From Pelagibius sp. Alg239-R121 (lineage in GTDB: Bacteria > Pseudomonadota > Alphaproteobacteria > Kiloniellales > Kiloniellaceae): 64,000 nucleotides of DNA. Below, piece after piece: positions 52,594-61,612 of this stretch. Location of the stretch: assembly GCF_947331435.1 (NCBI RefSeq), contig NZ_CAMZOF010000011.1:62001-126000 (forward strand), written 5' to 3'. The translations under genes were made by a program, and so were the position numbers. The notes under the pieces were generated by a model. That model was not told the DNA's origin and did not search any database. It was given only the letters and a program-made list of their open reading frames with translations. Numbering within the stretch: the stretch's first letter is position 1; every line of letters begins with the position of its first letter.

Positions 52594-53826
52594 ATGATCG
52601 AAGATCGGCAGAACGGGATCTCAAAGCGGGAATTTTTGAGCTTGGCGAAGCAGTACGGGTTATCCTCTGTGCTGTTTGCAGGTGCGGCCGCAACGGGCCC
52701 GCTCACGCTCGCAAGTCTCGCGGTGGCGGCCGAATCAACCTATCAAAAGCGCTTCGGGAAGGAGCCTAAGTTCACCCTCAAATTCGGCGCGGCCGGTTTC
52801 AGCCCGAGAACGGAGAACATCCTTGTCACCGGAGGCGTGCATTTCGCCCGGGACTTGGAAGAACGTACCGACGGAGAGATCCGGATTGAGTATTTCGGCC
52901 AGAATCAGATTTGCGGCGAGCTCAACTGCGTCAAGAAAACCCAGCAAGGCATTATCGACCTTTTCACCGCCTCCACACAAAATTCAGCAGGCGGAGCGCC
53001 TTATCTCAATGTACTCGATTACGCCTATATGTTTCCGGGCCGGTCCGCACAGTACCATTTTCTCTACCATCCCAAGAGCGAACAGCTCCTTCGTGAACCG
53101 CTGCGCAAGCGTCATGGAATCCACATGCTGTTCTCTCACTGTGAACTGCGCGGGTTGATGCTGGGTTCAGCCTGGGGCGACAAGCCGAGAGTCACTTCGG
53201 TGAACGATCTTGCCGGCACGAAGAACCGCGTCACCGGGACGCAGCTCGGCCGGATCGCGATGCAACAGCTTGATTTGAACCCGGTTCCCGTCGCCTGGGA
53301 AGAAACCCTCGATGGGCTGAAGCAAGGATTGATCGACGGTGCCGAAACCTGGGCGTCAGCCGCCGCTTACGCAAATATGAGCCCTGTGATGGGACAGGCG
53401 GTCGATCTCAGGATGTTCTGCGGAACCGAAGCGACGTCCATGAACGCATCCGTCTTCGACGGGCTTCCGGGTGAGCTTCAGGATGCCGTGATGGAATCGG
53501 CCTATCAGACTCAGATCTATGTCCAGAATGCCCAGGAAGCCGCCCTGATCAATGTCGTAGGCGCCAGCAATCCACAGCATCCAGACACAATTTTTGGCAA
53601 GGCAGGCGTGCCCTTTGTCGAGCTTTCACGTGAAGCACTCAAAGAAGCGGAAGAACGCTCATCGCCAGAGTTCAATCCAGAACCCTGGGAGTCGTGGCGT
53701 GAACGCTTGAACGAATGGTCAGGCGGCCTCGATACTTACACCGAGATTCACAAAATCGCTCGTGAAGTAAGTGCCGACGTTCTTCCGGAAAACGTTGAGC
53801 CGCGACGATGGTGGCGCTCGGCTTAG
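52594..53826 (+). CDS. TRAP transporter substrate-binding protein, orphan
   Basis: The 410-residue protein has a twin-basic signal (SKREFLSLAKQYG) and a DctP domain with the arginine-binding stretch LAGTKNRVTGTQLGRIAMQQLDLNPVPVAWEETLDGLKQGLIDG (quoted here in part: VPVAWEETLDGLKQG). It is longer than typical DctP proteins. No permease genes adjoin it; an epoxide-hydrolase-like gene follows 18 bases later, so the pair may take up and open the same compound. Confidence 0.91.
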   Translation: MIEDRQNGISKREFLSLAKQYGLSSVLFAGAAATGPLTLASLAVAAESTYQKRFGKEPKFTLKFGAAGFSPRTENILVTGGVHFARDLEERTDGEIRIEYFGQNQICGELNCVKKTQQGIIDLFTASTQNSAGGAPYLNVLDYAYMFPGRSAQYHFLYHPKSEQLLREPLRKRHGIHMLFSHCELRGLMLGSAWGDKPRVTSVNDLAGTKNRVTGTQLGRIAMQQLDLNPVPVAWEETLDGLKQGLIDGAETWASAAAYANMSPVMGQAVDLRMFCGTEATSMNASVFDGLPGELQDAVMESAYQTQIYVQNAQEAALINVVGASNPQHPDTIFGKAGVPFVELSREALKEAEERSSPEFNPEPWESWRERLNEWSGGLDTYTEIHKIAREVSADVLPENVEPRRWWRSA

Positions 53827-53844
53827 AAAGGGGCAGTCCTGACA

Positions 53845-54801
53845 ATGACAAACGACACATTTGATCATTACACGACGACCGTCGACGGCCTGGACTGGCA
53901 TTGGGTCGAGGCGGGTAGCGGCCCTGCGGTGGTGCTGCTCCACGGCATTCCGGAGAGCTGGCGGTGCTGGCAGCATCAGATCCCGGTCCTAAGCAAGCAG
54001 TTCCGTGTGATTGTGCCGGATATGAAGGGATACGGACAATCCGGAAAGCCGAAGGGCGATTACGCTGCAAGCGTGGTCGCTGAAGAGACGCTGGCATTCC
54101 TGGACAGCATAGGAGTCGAAAACTTCCACATTGCGGGCCATGACTGGGGCGTCGTCGTTGCCGACAACATCATCAGCGCCGCGCCACACCGGATCGAACG
54201 CTATGTCCGATGCTGCCTCTCGCTCCATACCTATGACGCCCGAAATTCGCTGCATCATCAATGGAACGGACTCAACCCCGAGAAGGCCGCGGCGCTGATG
54301 AAGAACGCGGAGGCCTATGTCCGGGTCTGGTTCGACACCTCCTGTAAAGCCGAGACGAGGCCTGACGAAGCTGAGATCGCCGAGATCGTGAAGGAGTTTT
54401 CCTACCCCGGAATATCGGAAGTGGTGCCGCTCTACTTTAGCCATATCAGGCACAGCAACCCGGTTGACTACTCAAAGTTCACGATGCCGGTGCTGTACAT
54501 CCACGGCGAGCATGATCCTCGGCAGCCGATTGATTACGCGAAGGGTATGGACGAACACATTCCAGGCCTCGAGGCCATTCTTGTGCTCGATTCAGGACAC
54601 TTCGTTACCTGGGAATGCCCGGAAGATGTATCAAATGCGATGAATTGGTTTTTCCATTCAATGCTTGCGTCCGGGTTGCCGATCTTCGAACGGTCTCGGC
54701 ACTACGGGCTCCCTACCCGCCCAACCCGGGAGCGCGATGGCTGGGGGGCCAATCCTGGGGTGGCGGCTAGCAAGGAGGAGGGAGACCCAACAGCCAACTA
54801 A
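53845..54801 (+). CDS. Alpha/beta hydrolase, epoxide hydrolase-like
   Basis: The 318-residue protein has HGIPESWRCWQHQ (the HGxPxxW motif), nucleophile aspartate D100 in IAGHDWGVV, an acid in YIHGEHDPRQP and catalytic histidine in LDSGHFVTWECPE. An aspartate nucleophile with Trp next to it fits epoxide hydrolases and haloacid dehalogenases; the RR pair of fluoroacetate dehalogenase is absent. There is no signal peptide. It is co-transcribed with the TRAP binding protein. Confidence 0.88.
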   Translation: MTNDTFDHYTTTVDGLDWHWVEAGSGPAVVLLHGIPESWRCWQHQIPVLSKQFRVIVPDMKGYGQSGKPKGDYAASVVAEETLAFLDSIGVENFHIAGHDWGVVVADNIISAAPHRIERYVRCCLSLHTYDARNSLHHQWNGLNPEKAAALMKNAEAYVRVWFDTSCKAETRPDEAEIAEIVKEFSYPGISEVVPLYFSHIRHSNPVDYSKFTMPVLYIHGEHDPRQPIDYAKGMDEHIPGLEAILVLDSGHFVTWECPEDVSNAMNWFFHSMLASGLPIFERSRHYGLPTRPTRERDGWGANPGVAASKEEGDPTAN

Positions 54802-54816
54802 ACTAAACTAAGCTAA
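54797..54816 (+). repeat. Pentamer tandem repeat spanning the hydrolase stop codon
   Basis: Four copies of (A/G)CTAA give TAA at 54799, 54804, 54809 and 54814, so stops appear in all three frames. The first TAA is the hydrolase stop. Confidence 0.6.
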
Positions 54817-54941
54817 GCTGCTCGGGTCACCACTCAACCGATGGAGGTTTACCGGGCGGTGCTCAATCTCGCACAGAGTAGCGAAACCGAAAGCGAGATA
54901 TCAACGCACTGCACCTCATCCGATGGCAGTCTTGTCTACGG

Positions 54942-55946
54942 TTACTCGGCAACCCCAACCACAGCCAGGAAGTCGCCCGACTTGACCAGTCCGGGGAAGT
55001 GGCGCCCGGCAATAATACCGTCGATCTTAGCCCGGTATTCCACCGGCGCGGCACCGGTTTTGCCGATCGGATGCACGCGGGCGATCACCTCGCCGGCTTT
55101 CACCAGATCACCGAGATCACGGCAAACTTCGACCAGACCCGGATCCTCCGCAAAGACAAAGCACTCGCCGGAAGGCATGTCGAGCCAGCGGGTCGGGGCT
55201 TGCTCGATCTCGCCGGTTAGAATTCCCGAATGGCAGAGCAAGTTCCGCACGCCGCGTTTGGCGATCTCGATGGTCTCGGCTCGCGCCGAGCCACCGCCGC
55301 CGAGTTCGGTGGTGACGAAAACCTTGCCCATTTCCTCGGCCGCCGTGTCGTACATGCCGGCCGCGTCGATCTCGACCATGCGCAGAGACCAGGGCGCGGC
55401 GAAAGCGGCAACACCGGCGAAGCACTTCGCTTCCTGATCCTTGTCTTCCAGAGTGTGCGCTGCGGCAAAAGGCAGGAAGTCGAGCGTCTTACCACCGGAG
55501 TGTATATCCAGAACCACGTCGGCAAGCGGCAGGAGAGTTCGTTGAAAGTAGTCAGCCAGCTTCTCCGTCACCGTGCCGTCCGGGCGGCCGGGGAAGCTTC
55601 GGTTCATATTGCCCTTATCGATGGGTGAGGTCCGGGTTCCCGCACAGAAAGCAGGATAGTTCATGGCTGGGATAATGATCACCCGGCCGGACACTTCTTC
55701 TGCCGTCAGCTTTTGCGCCAAGTCAAAGAGAGCAACCGGACCTTCGTACTCATCTCCGTGATTGCCGCCGGTCAGCAACGCTGTCGGCCCTTCACCGTTC
55801 TTAACTACGGCCAGAGGAACCATCACCGAACCCCAGGCAGAATCGTCCCGGCTATAGGGCAATTGCAAAAAGCCGTGATGCACGCCGTCAGCCTCGAAAT
55901 CGACAGTGGCAGTGATCGACGAAGGGCGCGTTTCCGTTTTTGTCAT
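54942..55946 (-). CDS. doeB: N-alpha-acetyl-L-2,4-diaminobutyrate deacetylase
   Basis: The 334-residue protein is a succinylglutamate-desuccinylase/aspartoacylase-type zinc peptidase. Zinc ligands are H63 and E66 in GGNHGDEYEG and H149 in VLDIHSGG. It removes the acetyl group from the ectoine-derived N-acetyl-diaminobutyrate in the cytosol. Its ATG (GGAG eight bases before) overlaps the end of doeA. It is the last gene of the ectoine operon in this window; doeC/doeD, which would finish the path to aspartate, are not next to it. Confidence 0.94.
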   Translation of the reverse strand: MTKTETRPSSITATVDFEADGVHHGFLQLPYSRDDSAWGSVMVPLAVVKNGEGPTALLTGGNHGDEYEGPVALFDLAQKLTAEEVSGRVIIIPAMNYPAFCAGTRTSPIDKGNMNRSFPGRPDGTVTEKLADYFQRTLLPLADVVLDIHSGGKTLDFLPFAAAHTLEDKDQEAKCFAGVAAFAAPWSLRMVEIDAAGMYDTAAEEMGKVFVTTELGGGGSARAETIEIAKRGVRNLLCHSGILTGEIEQAPTRWLDMPSGECFVFAEDPGLVEVCRDLGDLVKAGEVIARVHPIGKTGAAPVEYRAKIDGIIAGRHFPGLVKSGDFLAVVGVAE

Positions 55947-55959
55947 GGCTTGCACTCCG

Positions 55960-57141
55960 TCACGACTTCACAAAGAGCTTGCGCGGCGTGTTGCAGAGGC
56001 ACTCCGCGCCGGCCTCTGTGATCAGAATCGGCTCGGTGATCTCCAGACCGCCGTCGTCCAGCCAGATCGCTGGCATGAAATGGAACGTCATACCGGGTTG
56101 CAGGACCGTCTTGTCGCCGGGGCGGAACGACATGGTGCGCTCACCCCAGTCCGGCGGATAGGAGAGACCGATCGCGTAGCCGCAGCGGCCCTCTTTCTCG
56201 ATGCCGAATTTATCAAGGGTCGTGAAGAAAGCTGCCGCCAGGTCTTCGCAGGTATTGCCGGGCTTCGCCGCTTCCAGGCCGGCCGCAGTGGCTTCCAGCA
56301 CAGCGGCTTCGGCATCCAGATACTTCTGAGGCGGCTTGCCGAAAAAGATTGAGCGCGACTGTGGGCACTGGTAGCGGCGGTAGCAGCCGCCGATCTCAAA
56401 GAAGGTGCCTTCGCCGTCTTTGAAGGGCCGGTCGTCCCAGGTCAGGTGCGGCGCGGTCGCATCCACGCCCGAGGGCAGCATCGGCACGAACGCAGAATAA
56501 TCACCCCAGTGGCCGTCGGCGCCTCGGATGCCGGTGGCATATATCTCGGCGACCAGTTCGTTTTTCGGCAACCCCGGTTCGGCCAGCTCGAGGATCTTTG
56601 CATGCATGGCTTCGACGATACGCGCTGCCCGGCGCATGAAGGTGATCTCGGTCGGGCTCTTGACCGCCCGCTGCCAGTTCACCAGACCGGTCGCATCGCT
56701 GAAGCTGGCGCCGGTCAAATGGCTCTTGAGCGATTCAAAGGCCGCCGCCGAGAACCAGTAGTTGTCCATCTCCACCCCAATGCGCAGACTGTCCCAGCCA
56801 CGGCTTTTCAGACTGTCGGAGAGATGATCCATGGGGTGGCGTTCGGTCGACTGAACGAAGTGATCCGGGTAACCGACGATATTGTCCTCGGCCATGTAGA
56901 CAGTACGGCGCGCGCCGTTGCCGTCCATATTGCGGCCCCACCAGACCGGCTCGCCGTCCAGCGCAACGACAACCGCCTGATGCACGTAAAAGGACCAGCC
57001 GTCATATCCGGTCAGCCACGCCATGTTCGAAGGGTCGGAGACGATAATCAGATCCACGCCGGCCTTCTCCATGGCGCGCCGGGTTTTGGCAAGCCGCTCG
57101 GCATATTCGGCGCGGCTGAAATTCAGGGTGATGTCGGGCAC
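55960..57141 (-). CDS. doeA: Ectoine hydrolase (M24 peptidase family)
   Basis: The 393-residue protein has a creatinase-like N-domain and a pita-bread domain, with DNIVGYPDHF, EMDNYWFSAAAFESL and FFEIGGCYRRYQCPQSRS. It opens the ectoine ring to N-acetyl-diaminobutyrate. Metal ligands of M24 peptidases are only partly kept, as known for DoeA. The start is GTG at 57141 with GAGA before it. A palindromic element lies directly upstream, between doeA and eutC. Confidence 0.95.
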   Translation of the reverse strand: MPDITLNFSRAEYAERLAKTRRAMEKAGVDLIIVSDPSNMAWLTGYDGWSFYVHQAVVVALDGEPVWWGRNMDGNGARRTVYMAEDNIVGYPDHFVQSTERHPMDHLSDSLKSRGWDSLRIGVEMDNYWFSAAAFESLKSHLTGASFSDATGLVNWQRAVKSPTEITFMRRAARIVEAMHAKILELAEPGLPKNELVAEIYATGIRGADGHWGDYSAFVPMLPSGVDATAPHLTWDDRPFKDGEGTFFEIGGCYRRYQCPQSRSIFFGKPPQKYLDAEAAVLEATAAGLEAAKPGNTCEDLAAAFFTTLDKFGIEKEGRCGYAIGLSYPPDWGERTMSFRPGDKTVLQPGMTFHFMPAIWLDDGGLEITEPILITEAGAECLCNTPRKLFVKS

Positions 57142-57169
57142 GGCAGTTCTCTCGATAGGGTTTGGGGGT

Positions 57170-57345
57170 TAATACCTAGGAGCGTTGATAATGACCCTTA
57201 GAGACTTCTTTACGCGTCTTTCAGATAGGAACGAGCGGCGCAGCGATGCGGTGCATCGGAAGTCGCACGGGACGCAGCCTGAAAGTCGCGCGAAGTCGCC
57301 GTTTCGGTTGTCTATAGGGGTCATTATCAACGCTCCTAGGTATTA
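57170..57345. mobile_element. 176-bp palindromic MITE-like element
   Basis: Terminal inverted repeats of 28 bp, 57170-57197 and 57318-57345, are perfect (they begin TAATACCTAGGAGCG), with partial pairing for some further bases. Inner arms CTTTCAG/CTGAAAG and CGATGC/GCATCG give nested hairpins. TA dinucleotides flank the outer ends (TA at 57170-57171 and at 57344-57345). It encodes no protein, a hallmark of a MITE mobilised in trans; the TAA stop of eutC lies in the right repeat. Confidence 0.8.
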
Positions 57346-58338
57346 GGCATCAAATCTGGTTCCACGTTGGGCGGTCTCAGCCCGGGCAACGGTCAAAGCG
57401 GCAATAGCAGTATCCTGCACGCCTGTCCCGGTTAAATCGCAGAGGGTGATCTCGCCATCGCTACGCCGCAGCGGAGTACCGCCCGCAATGACCGCGCCCA
57501 GTTCGGGGAAATCGCGTTCGGCCGGGACGACCCCTGCATCGATGGCATGATGCAACTCTCCAAGGCGGCGTGTTTGTGAAAGGCTGTCGGCAACATAGTG
57601 ATCGGCACGCGCGAAGACCGCGGGATCCAACTCATTCTTGTGCTCGGCGTCCGAGCCCATAGCAGTGACATGCTGCCCGGCCTCCAGCCATTCGGCATGG
57701 AAGATGGGCGCGTCGGCGGGGGTCGTGGTGACGACGATGTCGGCGCCCTTTGCCGTCGCTGAAGGATCGGACACCGCGGTCACGGATATTCCCAGTTCGT
57801 CGCTCAGCGCCTTGGCGGCGGCAATGGCCTTATCGGCGTGGCGGCCCCAGATCCGCGCTTGTCGGATCGGCCGTACCAGCGTGAGGGCTTTGAGCTGCAG
57901 CTGCGCCTGAACGCCGGCCCCAAATACAGCGGCGGTTTGGGAGTCCTGCCGCGAGAGATGCTTGGCGGCAACGGCACCGGCCGCTGCCGTACGAACATCG
58001 GTCAGATAACCGTTGTCCAGCAGCAGTGCCTCGATCATGCCGGTCTTTGCTGAGAAGAAAACCATCAGGCCGTTCACGCTGGGAAGGCCCAGTTTGGGAT
58101 TGTCGAAGAAACCGGGGCTGATCTTGATCGCAAAGCCATCCAGCCCGGGAACATAAGCGGTCTTGACGTCGACTTCGCCATTACTTTCGTGAATGTCCAG
58201 CCGCAGGATGGGCGGCATCACCACGCGCCCCGATGCCAGGGCGGTAAAGGCATTTTCGACACATGCGACCGCATCCAGATCGAGCGCCACCAGATCGCGC
58301 AGTTCGGACTCGGTCAGGATGCTCATACTCGGCATCAT
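57343..58338 (-). CDS. eutC: Ectoine utilization protein EutC (ornithine cyclodeaminase-like)
   Basis: The 331-residue protein has the NAD-binding motif AAVFGAGVQAQLQLKAL and the mu-crystallin/OCD pattern (VRTAAAGAVAAKHLSR; TPADAPIFHAEWL). EutC and EutB together convert hydroxyectoine to ectoine. Its ATG overlaps the eutB stop (ATGA). The TAA stop at 57343-57345 is part of the right inverted repeat of the palindromic element, so an insertion may have replaced the natural end of the gene. Confidence 0.93.
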   Translation of the reverse strand: MMPSMSILTESELRDLVALDLDAVACVENAFTALASGRVVMPPILRLDIHESNGEVDVKTAYVPGLDGFAIKISPGFFDNPKLGLPSVNGLMVFFSAKTGMIEALLLDNGYLTDVRTAAAGAVAAKHLSRQDSQTAAVFGAGVQAQLQLKALTLVRPIRQARIWGRHADKAIAAAKALSDELGISVTAVSDPSATAKGADIVVTTTPADAPIFHAEWLEAGQHVTAMGSDAEHKNELDPAVFARADHYVADSLSQTRRLGELHHAIDAGVVPAERDFPELGAVIAGGTPLRRSDGEITLCDLTGTGVQDTAIAALTVARAETAQRGTRFDA

Positions 58339-59348
58339 GTTTCTCCGTAGATATCCGGCTCTTCGCCGGAGATGACTTTGTGATGCAGCGCCATGTCGAT
58401 GTTGCGCCCTGAAACCAGAGCCACCAAGGGCCCTTCTGCCTGAACCTTGCCCGCCAGCAGGGCGCCGATCCCGACCGCCCCGGACCCCTCGATGACCTCC
58501 TGTTCCCGCCAGTAGGCATGGCGGATCCCCTCGGCGATCTCACTTTCGCTGAGAGTGACGATGTCGTCCACAAGCTCGCGCACCATGGCAAAGGTATAAC
58601 GGTTTTCCAGGCCGATTCCGCCGCCCAGCGAATCCGCCAGGGTCGTCATCTCCTCGACCGGAATTGGCTTACCGGCTTTCTGGCAATCGCGCATGGCGGC
58701 GCCGCGTTCCATAGAGATTCCGATGACACGTACCTCTGGCCGGGCAGACTTGACTGCCAGCGCCAATCCGGAAATCAGACCTCCGCCCGACAAGGGAACC
58801 AACACCGTATCCAGCGCCGGAAGATCTTCCAGAATTTCGAGGCCCAGCGTCCCCTGCCCAGCGATCACGGCGCGATGATCGAAGGGCGGCAGCATGGTCA
58901 TGCCCGCCTCACGCACCAGGCGGTCAACCTCAACTTGGGCGTCGTCCTGAGAGCGCCCTACAATCCGCACTTCAGCACCCAGAGCCTCGATCCCCGCAAC
59001 CTTGTTACCGGGCACCAGCTCCGACATGCAGATAATGCAGCGCACGCCCGCTGCCTTCGCCGCATAGGCCAGGCCCCGTCCGTGATTGCCGGTCGATACG
59101 CCCACGACGCCGCGGGCCCTCTCCTGCTCACCGAGCGACAGCACGGCATTGGTCGCGCCGCGCAGTTTAAAACTGCCGGTGGTCTGCCGATGCTCCAGCT
59201 TCAGGTGCACAGGAACGCCGCACATGTCGGTGAGCGCCGGCGAACGGACCAGCGGCGTCCGGACCACGCGGCCCGCAATGCGCTCGCGGGCCTGCTCAAT
59301 TTCTTCGGCTGCAATCAGACCGCTGACCTTGCCGGTACCTTCCGCCAT
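58335..59348 (-). CDS. eutB: Hydroxyectoine utilization dehydratase EutB
   Basis: The 337-residue protein is a threonine-dehydratase-type PLP enzyme. The Schiff-base lysine is K61 in TTGSFKLRGATNAV, the glycine-rich phosphate loop is VPLSGGGLISG and GVVGVSTGNHGRGLAYAAK (quoted in part: STGNHGRG) contacts the cofactor. It dehydrates hydroxyectoine or its derivative. It is coupled to eutC by the 4-base overlap. Confidence 0.95.
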   Translation of the reverse strand: MAEGTGKVSGLIAAEEIEQARERIAGRVVRTPLVRSPALTDMCGVPVHLKLEHRQTTGSFKLRGATNAVLSLGEQERARGVVGVSTGNHGRGLAYAAKAAGVRCIICMSELVPGNKVAGIEALGAEVRIVGRSQDDAQVEVDRLVREAGMTMLPPFDHRAVIAGQGTLGLEILEDLPALDTVLVPLSGGGLISGLALAVKSARPEVRVIGISMERGAAMRDCQKAGKPIPVEEMTTLADSLGGGIGLENRYTFAMVRELVDDIVTLSESEIAEGIRHAYWREQEVIEGSGAVGIGALLAGKVQAEGPLVALVSGRNIDMALHHKVISGEEPDIYGET

Positions 59349-59365
59349 ATCTTTCCCGTCTTACT

Positions 59366-60142
59366 TCAGGTGGCCGTTAAGGGGCAGCGCAGCAGGTGGC
59401 CATAACCCTCAATCGCCGTCACGACGCCAGCGCGCCGCAGGGCCATCCAAACACTGGCCTGATTGGAGGTTACCACCGGTTTACCGATGGCTCTCTCGAT
59501 TTCTCCTGCAACCTCCGCCGCACGCAATGCGGTGCAGGAAATGAACAGGGCATCGGCACTCTCCGACATGGCTTCCCGCGCTGCTTCCACGATGCTCTGC
59601 GGCGTCACCCGCGCCATAACCCGGTCGTCCTCGAGGCCGAAACATCTCAAGCCCTGCACCTCGAATCCGTGGGCCTCGAAATAGCGCGCCATCGGGGCCG
59701 AAGTCTCCTTGGTATAAGGCGTCAGCATACTGATCCGCTGCGCCCCCAGGGCGCCCAGTCCCCTGCAGACGGCGGACGGCGGGGTGACGACGGCGGCACC
59801 GGGTTTGCCCAGCGCAACGGCCGCCTCCACCTCTTCGTCACCGATCACCACCGATGCCGCCGTGCAGGAGTAGCAGACCACATCCAGAGCTTCATCCGGC
59901 AGCAGAAGCGCCGCGGTCTCCGACAGTTTCGTCTGCATCTTGCGCAGATTGTCCGGTGTGGTGGGGTTGGCGTAGGCGATGCGGCTGCAATAGAGATCAA
60001 CCGCATCTCTTGGAAGCATACGCGCGAAATCCCGCTCGGACGTCAGGTCGGTTGCCAAGAGAATCAGGCCGATACGTTTGATCACATTTTCATCATCATA
60101 GACGATGCGAGTGTCGGCTAAGCGCAGGGCGGATGCCTTCAT
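59366..60142 (-). CDS. eutA: Ectoine utilization protein EutA (Asp/Glu racemase/maleate isomerase-like)
   Basis: The 258-residue protein has the two catalytic cysteines of this fold in VCYSCTAASVV and FISCTALRAAE. Its role in the pathway is not established; it accompanies eutBC in ectoine operons. ATG 60142 lies just after the ehuD stop (TAG), with AGGGT upstream; the open frame further left is not EutA-like. Confidence 0.92.
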   Translation of the reverse strand: MKASALRLADTRIVYDDENVIKRIGLILLATDLTSERDFARMLPRDAVDLYCSRIAYANPTTPDNLRKMQTKLSETAALLLPDEALDVVCYSCTAASVVIGDEEVEAAVALGKPGAAVVTPPSAVCRGLGALGAQRISMLTPYTKETSAPMARYFEAHGFEVQGLRCFGLEDDRVMARVTPQSIVEAAREAMSESADALFISCTALRAAEVAGEIERAIGKPVVTSNQASVWMALRRAGVVTAIEGYGHLLRCPLTAT

Positions 60143-60149
60143 AGTCACC

Positions 60150-60806
60150 CTAGCCCACCCGTTTGAAGCGGTTTTCAAGCCACCGGAGCAGAACGACAGA
60201 AAAGACACTGATGATAAGAAAAAACACACCGACCAAAGTCATGGGTTCCAGATAACGATAGTGGAAGTTCGCGAGGCTGCGCGCCTGGTTCATCAACTCC
60301 AGTACCGTGATTGCCGCCAGCAGCGGCGTCTCCTTGAACATGGAAACGATGTAGTTGGCCAGGACCGGGATCATGGGCGGAATCGCCTGAGGCAGGATTA
60401 CATGGCACCAGGTTTGCGGCATGGTCAGGTTGGCAGCCTTGGCGGCCTCCCACTGACCGCTCGGAACATTGTCGATTCCGGCGCGGTAGACCTCAGACGT
60501 ATAAGTTCCGTAGTGCAGCCCGAGGCCGATGACACCGGCAACCAGAGGCGACAATAGGATCCCGATATCGGGCAGGATATAGAAGAGGAAATAGAGCTGA
60601 ACCAGCAGGGGCGTTCCGCGCACGAAGTCAATGAAGAAGCCGACCGGCTTAGACACGAAGACATTTCTTGAACGCCTGAGAATCGCGAAAAACATACCGA
60701 CGACCATGGCGACCGCCGAACCGAGCAACGTCGCCTGGATCGTAATCACCACACCATCCAAAAGTGTGGGGATGATTTCGGCGGCAAAGACCCAATCCCA
60801 GTCCAT
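60150..60806 (-). CDS. ehuD: Ectoine/hydroxyectoine ABC transporter permease EhuD
   Basis: The 218-residue, five-span permease has the EAA loop QWEAAKAANLTMPQTWCHVILPQAIPPMIP (quoted here in part: EAAKAANLTMPQ). It pairs with EhuC in the inner membrane. The gene lies 11 bp downstream of ehuC and 7 bp upstream of eutA. Confidence 0.95.
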   Translation of the reverse strand: MDWDWVFAAEIIPTLLDGVVITIQATLLGSAVAMVVGMFFAILRRSRNVFVSKPVGFFIDFVRGTPLLVQLYFLFYILPDIGILLSPLVAGVIGLGLHYGTYTSEVYRAGIDNVPSGQWEAAKAANLTMPQTWCHVILPQAIPPMIPVLANYIVSMFKETPLLAAITVLELMNQARSLANFHYRYLEPMTLVGVFFLIISVFSVVLLRWLENRFKRVG

Positions 60807-60817
60807 CTCTACAGATC

Positions 60818-61477
60818 CTAACTTCTGGTGCCGTCGAGGCCGCGGGCCAGATGCCGCTCAAGCCCGCGAATGGCGGTGGAAATGGCGGTGGAAAAGACGA
60901 AATACAGCAACAGGATGGTCAGGAAAGGAAGAGCTGTTTCGCCGGTTTGAGCGCGCACGACCTGGGCTTGAAAGGTCATGTCCGACAACGAAATCAAGGA
61001 CACGACTGCGGTTCCCTTCAAGAGCTCGATCGCGTTGTTACCGAAGGTCGGCAGCATCAGGACAAAAGCCTGCGGCAGAATCACGTGCCGCATCCGCTGC
61101 CAGCCGGTCAGATTCAGTGCCGTGCAGGCTTCGTACTGCTCCTTGGGTACCGACTGAATGGCGCCTCGCACTACTTCAGCCCCGTAGGCACCGACGTTCA
61201 GTCCCAGCGCGAGAACACCCGCCTGCAGAGGTGACAAGGGAATTCCGAAGAGCGGCAGCACAAAGTAAGCCCAAAAAAGCTGCACGAAGATCGAGGTGCC
61301 GCGGAAGAACTCGATGTAACCGGTCGCCAGCCAGCGAATCCACCAGTGTCTCGACAAACGGCCGAGGCCGCCGAGGAATGCCATGATCAAAGCAACGACC
61401 GTCCCAAGGACAGTCAGTTGCAGCGTGACCAGAGCCCCTTGAAGGATCAGCTCCAGATAACCGGACCACTGCGCCAT
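60818..61477 (-). CDS. ehuC: Ectoine/hydroxyectoine ABC transporter permease EhuC
   Basis: The 219-residue, five-span permease of the polar amino acid type has the EAA loop QYEACTALNLTGWQRMRHVILP (part: EACTALNLTGW) and FVLMLPTFGNNAIELLKGTAVV. It forms the channel with EhuD for uptake of ectoines. Confidence 0.95.
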   Translation of the reverse strand: MAQWSGYLELILQGALVTLQLTVLGTVVALIMAFLGGLGRLSRHWWIRWLATGYIEFFRGTSIFVQLFWAYFVLPLFGIPLSPLQAGVLALGLNVGAYGAEVVRGAIQSVPKEQYEACTALNLTGWQRMRHVILPQAFVLMLPTFGNNAIELLKGTAVVSLISLSDMTFQAQVVRAQTGETALPFLTILLLYFVFSTAISTAIRGLERHLARGLDGTRS

Positions 61478-61568
61478 AGCGAATTTCGCAATCTTCTCTT
61501 TTCACACTTTCCAAGGCATGTCCCCACCCGGCCTTTGGCGGATGCATGACGCCCTGGGAAAGAAAGGC

Positions 61569-61600
61569 AGAGGGGCACAGTTTCTAAACCGCACCCCTCT
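61569..61600 (-). terminator. Hairpin between ehuB and ehuC
   Basis: AGAGGGG pairs with CCCCTCT (7 bp) across an 18-base loop, 12 bases after the ehuB stop. It lies between a binding-protein gene and a permease gene, as in the TRAP and betaine operons of this window. Confidence 0.5.
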
Positions 61601-61612
61601 CCGGTCATCAGT

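Noticed and set aside
53845-54801. Fluoroacetate dehalogenase assignment for the hydrolase
   Set aside because: The paired arginines after the nucleophile that bind fluoroacetate are missing; epoxide-hydrolase-like fits better.
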